Assembly (NCBI GenBank): GCA_947625125.1
Contig: CANQNF010000015.1
Coordinates: 1-64,000 of the forward strand
Origin: an uncultured Clostridia bacterium
Lineage (GTDB): Bacteria; Bacillota; Clostridia; Oscillospirales; Ruminococcaceae
DNA: 64,000 nt
Direction of reading: 5' to 3'
The notes under the pieces: generated by a model
What the model saw: only the letters and a program-made list of their open reading frames with translations
What the model was told of the DNA's origin: nothing
Databases searched by the model: none
Shown: positions 59,941 through 64,000 of the stretch, piece after piece
Numbering within the stretch: the first letter of the stretch is position 1
Layout: each line of letters begins with the position of its first letter
Translations under genes and position numbers: made by a program

Positions 59941-60929
59941 TACTTCTTCTCCTTTTTGGACTTGGGTTTTTCTGCTTCGGCTTTTTCGGTTTCCACGGTG
60001 CTGACGTACTTCTTAGCGTCCTTATCCCACCTCAACGAGAGCGACGCAGCTTTCTGCGTAAGCAGGGCGCTTGCTTCCTTTTTGGAAGTAAGGACGTGGT
60101 CAAGTTTCTGGAGCTCATCAGCCGCTTCCGTCGCTTCCTCGGCGTTGGTAATAGCTTCAACTATGTCGTTGACGGTACCCATCACCCTGTCATACTGGTC
60201 GTGGATTTTCTTATTTGCGTTGGCGTCAGCCTGAATGTTTTTCCTCGCGATGTCGAATAGCTTTGTGATGAAATCATTCGGAGCATTATCATCCAGCGTG
60301 GGGACTACCATTCTGCCGCTTATGCCGTGGCTTCCTTTTGCGAAGAACTCCTGCTCAGGCGTGAAGCAGATAACGCGCTGATCTCCTATCATCTGCAAAT
60401 AGCCGCCAAAGTCGCAAGGCTGCCAGACGAGATTCTTCGCAGCACCCTCGCATAAAAGACGCTGCTGCGGGTTGCCGTCCTTGTCCTTTGTTTCCTCGGA
60501 GTGGAACACATAGATTACGTTCTTGTCGAGCTTAGTCTTGATGTAGTCGGTGAGGCTCTGAAATTCGGTCTTGATGTAGCCGAAGCCTTTGAGTGAGTTA
60601 AACTCGCCGTTCTTCTGAACCGCTCCCTTGACTCTCATTGCCCAATCTTTGAGCAGGGTAATGAGGCTTCCGCCAGTGTCGATGACGATTGTTTCAAAGT
60701 CTGCAACTTCGGGGGAAGCAAGGTCCTTGAGGACTTCTTCATAAGTCGAGCAACGGCTTGTAGGCTTCCTGTGTATAGCGCGGACACGCTCAACGCCCTT
60801 GTCGAAGTCGAGAAGCAGGGGAGACGGTGCGGAAAGGGCGAGGGTAGTTTTCCCGATTCCGGGAGAGCCGTAGATTATCATTGAGAATCTGCTTTTGGAG
60901 AAGTTCATTTCGTTGGGTTGAATTATCAT
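59940..60929 (-). CDS. Sak4-like RecA-type ATPase
   Basis: A 329-residue RecA-fold ATPase of the AAA_24/Sak4 type. Walker A is IYGSPGIGKTTLA, Walker B ETIVIDTGG and a further motif is NVIYVFHSEETKD; the C-terminus is Lys/Glu-rich. It probably anneals single strands in phage recombination with SSB and the adjacent nuclease. Confidence 0.87.
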   Translation of the reverse strand: MIIQPNEMNFSKSRFSMIIYGSPGIGKTTLALSAPSPLLLDFDKGVERVRAIHRKPTSRCSTYEEVLKDLASPEVADFETIVIDTGGSLITLLKDWAMRVKGAVQKNGEFNSLKGFGYIKTEFQSLTDYIKTKLDKNVIYVFHSEETKDKDGNPQQRLLCEGAAKNLVWQPCDFGGYLQMIGDQRVICFTPEQEFFAKGSHGISGRMVVPTLDDNAPNDFITKLFDIARKNIQADANANKKIHDQYDRVMGTVNDIVEAITNAEEATEAADELQKLDHVLTSKKEASALLTQKAASLSLRWDKDAKKYVSTVETEKAEAEKPKSKKEKK

Positions 60930-60948
60930 TTTGATTATCCTTTCTTAC

Positions 60949-60977
60949 TTGTCATAGACTTTTGTCTGTGATATAAT
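60949..60977 (+). promoter_or_regulatory. Consensus promoter with a dyad for a small RNA
   Basis: TTGTCA (60949-60954) and TATAAT (60972-60977) with a 17-bp spacer, on the opposite strand to the early operon. The spacer holds an inverted repeat with one mismatch (TCATAGAC-TTTT-GTCTGTGA, 60952-60971), a likely operator. Confidence 0.75.
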
Positions 60978-60983
60978 TTTTTT

Positions 60984-61042
60984 ATCCACAAATTTTCCTG
61001 TGATTTGGGCTATGTTTTGCAGAACATAGTCCATATTTTTTT
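60984..61042 (+). ncRNA. Candidate phage small RNA of about 60 nt
   Basis: Starting at the promoter above, the transcript would end at an intrinsic terminator: CTATGTT (61010-61016), loop TTGCAG, AACATAG (61023-61029), then a run of seven T (61036-61042). No open reading frame fits. A short hairpin (CACA/TGTG) precedes it. It lies in the 126-bp gap between the Sak4-like and DUF932 genes and runs opposite to both. Inferred from the promoter-terminator pair; no family recognised. Confidence 0.65.
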
Positions 61043-61055
61043 GCGCCGTTTTCGG

Positions 61056-62117
61056 CTATTCTCTTGCGGCGGCATTGATACTGTTCCAGAGTGCCGGCGC
61101 CATTGTAATGATGCGGTAGCCGACTGCCTCAAGCTCAGTTGCACGGTCATAATTCTGAACGTCTTGAGAATACCTTGTGACGGCGTTTGCCAATCCGTAC
61201 TGGCTTAAATCTCCGCCCTCAATAAGATGGCCGAGAATTCCGCTGCTCTCACTCTGGGTAATGCCAAGCCGCTTGGAAGTCAGCTCAACAACTTTCGGAA
61301 CTTCGGCACCGCCGATTTTGCGCTCCTTAGACTGCCGCATTTCACCGAGGATTCTTTCAAAAGTTCTGCCGTCCAGAGCAGCGTTGACGGTGTCCTCGAC
61401 TTTCATCAGAAAAGCCTTGTCGTCTGCTTCGATAGTTTCATCGCGGTAAATGTTATACCCGTCGGCAGAAAGTCCTCTGCCGCTATGAATCTTTCTCAGG
61501 CTCTCCTGCGCGATCATTCCGTTGGTGCATACGAGGCGGAAGATGAGCGGACTTACGGCAACACTTCCAAGTCCGACCTCGCTGTTTGAGATAACGATTC
61601 CGCTCTGGACAACATCTCCGACAGAAACTTCGCCCTGAATCCGAGGCGTGACCGCCTTGATATACATTCTGCTCTCGGTGATCTCGCAGCTCTTGACTTC
61701 CAGATCAGGAACTTTGAGCAAAAGCGGGAGAACGGTGTCTGCAACCTCGTAATTGTCAATGCGACGGTACTTGTCGGACAGGAACGCTCTAACGCTGCCG
61801 TCCATTGTACGGAGCATTCTGCGTTCGGGTTCGGCGGCATTTGCCAGCCAGTGATTAACATTGTGTGCGAGAAGCGACGGACTGAAGCTCCTCATTCTTT
61901 CGTAATACGCGGCAGGGATTCCGAGATATGTACCGAGCTGCGAATGGGCGACGTCGTTGATTCCGAAGTTACCCAATCCGTCTACCATTACGGATACCCC
62001 GCCATTATCCCGCTCGACCATCTCAATAGCGTCCGTCTGAACGAGATAGTCTTTCTTTGCGTTCCGCTGTCTGTCGAGCTCAGCGGCAAGCTCGTTTAGG
62101 GTTTTGCCTTGTTTCAT
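61056..62117 (-). CDS. DUF932 protein
   Basis: A 353-residue protein of the DUF932 family, common in phages and plasmids: GTYLGIPAAYYERMRSFSP, MLRTMDGSVRAFLSDKYRR and IRLVCTNGM-like FRLVCTNGMIA. Function unknown; near recombination genes. It overlaps the preceding gene by 4 bp and GAGGAAGGTGC fits the start. Confidence 0.9.
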   Translation of the reverse strand: MKQGKTLNELAAELDRQRNAKKDYLVQTDAIEMVERDNGGVSVMVDGLGNFGINDVAHSQLGTYLGIPAAYYERMRSFSPSLLAHNVNHWLANAAEPERRMLRTMDGSVRAFLSDKYRRIDNYEVADTVLPLLLKVPDLEVKSCEITESRMYIKAVTPRIQGEVSVGDVVQSGIVISNSEVGLGSVAVSPLIFRLVCTNGMIAQESLRKIHSGRGLSADGYNIYRDETIEADDKAFLMKVEDTVNAALDGRTFERILGEMRQSKERKIGGAEVPKVVELTSKRLGITQSESSGILGHLIEGGDLSQYGLANAVTRYSQDVQNYDRATELEAVGYRIITMAPALWNSINAAARE

Positions 62118-62350
62118 TCGTCTGCACCTTCCTCTTCGTTTTCTTTGGCGGTTAGCTGTTCGCATAGGGTTTCATAAGTGTAGCCCTGCTTGCGTAGTTC
62201 CTCGCCGCGTTTTGCCAGATTTCTCAACGCATATAGGCGTTGCCTGCGCTTGTACTTGAGTCGAAGCTCAAGCCTCGCGAGCTGCACATCGGGGTGCAGA
62301 CGGAGCCGTTCGATTTCTCGCTCGACTTCTTCATCTGTGATTGGTTTCAT
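62114..62350 (-). CDS. Small phage early protein
   Basis: A 78-residue, charged helical protein (EEVEREIERLRLHPDVQLAR, LRNLAKRGEELRKQGYTYE). Unrecognised. Coupled to DUF932. Confidence 0.6.
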   Translation of the reverse strand: MKPITDEEVEREIERLRLHPDVQLARLELRLKYKRRQRLYALRNLAKRGEELRKQGYTYETLCEQLTAKENEEEGADE

Positions 62351-62381
62351 TTGTTTGCTCCTTTCGTTTTGATTGTGTACT

Positions 62382-62564
62382 TCATTTCTCGTTGGCTTTT
62401 TTCATCACCTCTTCCTTGTTGGCAAAATATCTATCAAGGCTGTCCATGCAAAAGGCTGCGAATCTGTCGAGCTTCTCTTGCGGAACCTTTGATAAATCTG
62501 GCTTTCCGTAGCCTATAACCTTAAACCCGGATATTTCGGCTACGGTTACTTCCGGCTTCTGCAT
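62382..62564 (-). CDS. Small phage early protein
   Basis: A 60-residue protein (VAEISGFKVIGYGKPDLSKV, then LDRFAAFCMDSLDRYF). Ribosome site AAAGGAG; start at 62564. Not recognised. First in the main early run after the promoter region. Confidence 0.55.
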   Translation of the reverse strand: MQKPEVTVAEISGFKVIGYGKPDLSKVPQEKLDRFAAFCMDSLDRYFANKEEVMKKANEK

Positions 62565-62590
62565 TGTTGGCTCCTTTCTCTCACTTTTAC

Positions 62591-62620
62591 TTGTCTTCTC
62601 ACTGCCCACCGTGATATAAT
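62591..62620 (+). promoter_or_regulatory. Plus-strand promoter in the early region
   Basis: TTGTCT (62591-62596), 18-bp spacer, TATAAT (62615-62620), GTGATATAAT context shared with the small-RNA promoter at 60968-60977. It would express the short plus-strand gene at 62671. Confidence 0.65.
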
Positions 62621-62670
62621 GTAGCTGTCGGCTCTGCCAAGCCGAAATATCACGAGAGGGGGTGAACGCA

Positions 62671-62907
62671 GTGAATAGGGTGATTAAGTTCGATGTTTCT
62701 TCAATGCAGCCAGAAGATATAGAGAGGTTCTATGGTCGGCTGCAAATGTTAACGTTTCTTACAGATGTAATTCTTGATCCAAGCACTAATAGGATTGGTT
62801 CTATAAGAGCGTTTTTTGATACAAACATCGACGTTTCGGAAGTCATCAGGGATTTTGACAACGTGACATATAAAGACATTACGGGGACAAATCTGATGAA
62901 TCCGTAA
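62671..62907 (+). CDS. Small plus-strand protein, unknown
   Basis: A 78-residue protein (NRVIKFDVSSMQPEDIERFYG, then FLTDVILDPSTNRIGSIRAF-like core). GGGGGTGA lies before GTG 62671; a GTG at 62662 is closer to it. It runs opposite to the early operon and its end overlaps the next gene by 29 bp tail to tail. Unrecognised. Confidence 0.55.
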   Translation: MNRVIKFDVSSMQPEDIERFYGRLQMLTFLTDVILDPSTNRIGSIRAFFDTNIDVSEVIRDFDNVTYKDITGTNLMNP

Positions 62908-63109
62908 AGATTTCTTCCAAAACCATAAATGGATAGGCGGAATCGTAATGAATAACGGCTCTGCCTTTTCTTTTTGCAAAGTCCATTTCCAACAGCCTGC
63001 CGAGTTTTCCAAGAGATTTCTTTGACAAAATGTGCGTTTCTGTTCCATCGTGCGTATTACCACAGCCAAAGTGCTCGAGCGTATCCGCAGCGTCTGTAAT
63101 GCCCATCAT
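62879..63109 (-). CDS. Small phage early protein, unknown
   Basis: A 76-residue protein (DTLEHFGCGNTHDGTETHIL, DFAKRKGRAVIHYDSAYPF). AAGGAGGTGAAAG is a strong ribosome site. It lies 39 bp downstream of the Cro-like gene on the same strand. Not recognised. Confidence 0.6.
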   Translation of the reverse strand: MMGITDAADTLEHFGCGNTHDGTETHILSKKSLGKLGRLLEMDFAKRKGRAVIHYDSAYPFMVLEEIFTDSSDLSP

Positions 63110-63141
63110 TCTTTCACCTCCTTGCTGACTCCTTTCTTAAT

Positions 63142-63157
63142 GTTTCCTTTAAGAAAC
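63142..63157. promoter_or_regulatory. Candidate repressor operator (copy 1)
   Basis: GTTTCCTTTAAGAAAC, an imperfect dyad with GTTTC/GAAAC arms. It overlaps the stop codon of the Cro-like gene and shares its first ten bases with copy 2 at 63382. Confidence 0.5.
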
Positions 63158-63361
63158 TTCATCGGCAAAAAATATTTCGCCTATTCGTTCCGTGGATAAA
63201 TTCAGTAGCGTCTTTAACTTCTGAATCTCACAGAGCTTAAACTGGCTCTCGCCCTTCATTTTGCTGTAAAATGCTTTTTTGCCAATGCCAATGCGATTTG
63301 CCGCTTCGGGTATGCTTAGTCCATTTCGCATGAGTTCAACCGTTAGCTCCACGCTGTCCAT
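63149..63361 (-). CDS. Cro-like XRE regulator
   Basis: A 70-residue HTH protein (MRNGLSIPEAANRIGIGKKA with the turn, then FKLCEIQKLKTLLNLSTERI). Divergent from the larger repressor at 63524, it takes the Cro position, first gene of the early operon. Confidence 0.82.
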   Translation of the reverse strand: MDSVELTVELMRNGLSIPEAANRIGIGKKAFYSKMKGESQFKLCEIQKLKTLLNLSTERIGEIFFADEVS

Positions 63362-63381
63362 ATATTCACCTTCTTTCTTTA

Positions 63382-63430
63382 GTTTCCTTTAGGACACTTT
63401 TATAATACCACAGCAAAAAATACTTGTCAA
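63382..63430 (-). promoter_or_regulatory. Early promoter (PR-like) with overlapping operator
   Basis: On the minus strand TTGACA (63425-63430), 17-bp spacer and TATTAT (63402-63407). Operator copy 2, GTTTCCTTTAGGACAC, lies at 63382-63397 just past the -10, where a bound repressor would block initiation. It drives the whole early block. Confidence 0.8.
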
Positions 63431-63470
63431 CCCCTTTTGGAAACTTTTTTGAAAATTTTTTATAAAACAG

Positions 63471-63499
63471 TTGCTTTTTTGAAACTAATATGATATAAT
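63471..63499 (+). promoter_or_regulatory. Repressor promoter (PRM-like)
   Basis: TTGCTT (63471-63476), 17-bp spacer, extended -10 TGATATAAT with TATAAT at 63494-63499. A GAAAC half-site lies in the spacer (63481-63485) and another near 63440, pointing to autoregulation. Confidence 0.75.
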
Positions 63500-63523
63500 A
63501 CGTCTTGAAGGAGAAATGAGTTT

Positions 63524-63874
63524 ATGGATATTGGAAAGATTATTCAAAACCGCAGAAAAGAGCTCGGACTAACCCTTGAAGAGGTTGGCACCGCAGTAGG
63601 CGTTGGCAAAAGCACTGTACTAAAATGGGAGAGTGGGTATATTTCTAACATGCGCCGTGACAAAATCGCTCTACTCGCGAAAGTGCTGCACATGAATCCT
63701 ACGGAGCTTTTATTCGATGATGAAGAACCCGCCGCCAAGAAGGGCGACGGGCAGGAAGTAAAATTGTCTGCCAATGATAAAATAATCATTGAGCTGCTGA
63801 TGTCTCTGAGCGACAGCAAGAAAGCGGAAGCGATCCGCTATCTTCGCTATCTCGCAGAGCAGTCAGATAAGTGA
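63524..63874 (+). CDS. CI-like XRE repressor without peptidase domain
   Basis: A 116-residue regulator. The HTH spans about residues 1-60 (IIQNRRKELGLTLEEVGTAV, VGKSTVLKWESGYI) and the C-terminal helices (SANDKIIIELLMSLSDSKKA) probably dimerise. It lacks the S24 self-cleavage domain, so induction should not rely on RecA-driven cleavage. AAGGAGAAAT precedes the ATG. Confidence 0.85.
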   Translation: MDIGKIIQNRRKELGLTLEEVGTAVGVGKSTVLKWESGYISNMRRDKIALLAKVLHMNPTELLFDDEEPAAKKGDGQEVKLSANDKIIIELLMSLSDSKKAEAIRYLRYLAEQSDK

Positions 63875-63947
63875 TGAATTTTTCTTTATCCTCTTCGGAT
63901 ATTCTTGAAAGCAGTTCGACGACAAGCTTCATTTCATCTTTACTCAT
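63786..63947 (-). CDS. Possible 53-residue protein antisense to the repressor
   Basis: From ATG 63947 (preceded by AAGGGAGAA) the first 28 residues look like a real acidic helical protein (MSKDEMKLVVELLSRISEED) resembling small phage regulators. The rest runs through the repressor gene in antisense and has Ser/Cys-rich composition. It may be a short gene or a truncated one. Confidence 0.35.
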   Translation of the reverse strand: MSKDEMKLVVELLSRISEEDKEKFITYLTALRDSEDSGSLPLSCCRSETSAAQ

Positions 63948-64000
63948 AGCGCGTTCTCCCTTCGTTGTATTGCAGCGGTCTGCAAGGGCTATTAGACCAC

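Noticed and set aside
13684-63947. Mu-like transposable phage
   Set aside because: No MuA/MuB, Gam or Mor/C-type genes seen; replication genes (replisome organizer, SSB, RusA) and a lambda-type head module point to an integrase-type temperate phage.

Overview
The window is a piece of a Clostridia-type Firmicutes chromosome (probably an Oscillospiraceae/Ruminococcaceae-like gut organism). This is inferred from the PstSCAB-PhoU-PhoB/R arrangement, AGGAGG-type ribosome sites, lipoprotein signals and Firmicutes-style phage families. No species-specific marker is present.

Region 1 (1-9841) is host DNA. It holds a high-affinity phosphate uptake operon (pstS-pstC-pstA-pstB-phoU) behind a candidate Pho box, then a phosphate two-component system with its own promoter, a CE2-like SGNH esterase lipoprotein, an HD-domain protein, a repeat-rich intergenic stretch and a tRNA-Ala(GGC).

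Region 2 (9842-13667, + strand) is an accessory island between the tRNA and the phage lysis genes. It has two small HTH regulators, an unknown protein followed by an amidoligase and a GGCT/AIG2-fold protein with a zinc ribbon, and a short operon of two tiny membrane proteins plus a ribbon-helix-helix protein behind a promoter that contains an 18-bp palindrome.

Region 3 (13684-63947, almost all on the - strand) is most of a temperate contractile-tailed prophage. Read from right to left it has: an XRE-type switch; early genes (DUF932, Sak4-like ATPase, PD-(D/E)XK nuclease, SSB, replisome organizer with an internal iteron array that is a likely replication origin, helicase-loader-like protein, RusA, ParB); many small phage genes including a degenerate N6-methylase, a DUF5131 radical-SAM protein and YopX; a late-regulator-like gene; a cassette of LeuT-fold transporter, two PP-loop/PAPS-reductase-like proteins and two ParB-like proteins (IbrA/IbrB-like); an HNH gene with its own promoter and terminator; tRNA-Thr(UGU); a lambda-type head module (terminase, portal, protease, decoration and capsid proteins); and a P2-type tail module (sheath, tube, frameshifted chaperone, tape measure, gpX/D/V/U/W/J/I homologues).

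The most striking element is a complete diversity-generating retroelement (DGR) at the end of the tail module: variable protein with VR, Avd, template repeat and reverse transcriptase. TR and VR differ at 9 of 115 positions, and every difference lies at a template adenine (T on the + strand). A perfect 8-bp-stem hairpin follows VR. The lysis cassette (coiled-coil membrane protein, small membrane protein, holin, NlpC/P60-SH3 endolysin) comes last and ends in a terminator. The integrase and the right end of the prophage are outside the window. The tRNA-Ala 3' end is the most likely left attachment site, but the other copy is not visible here.
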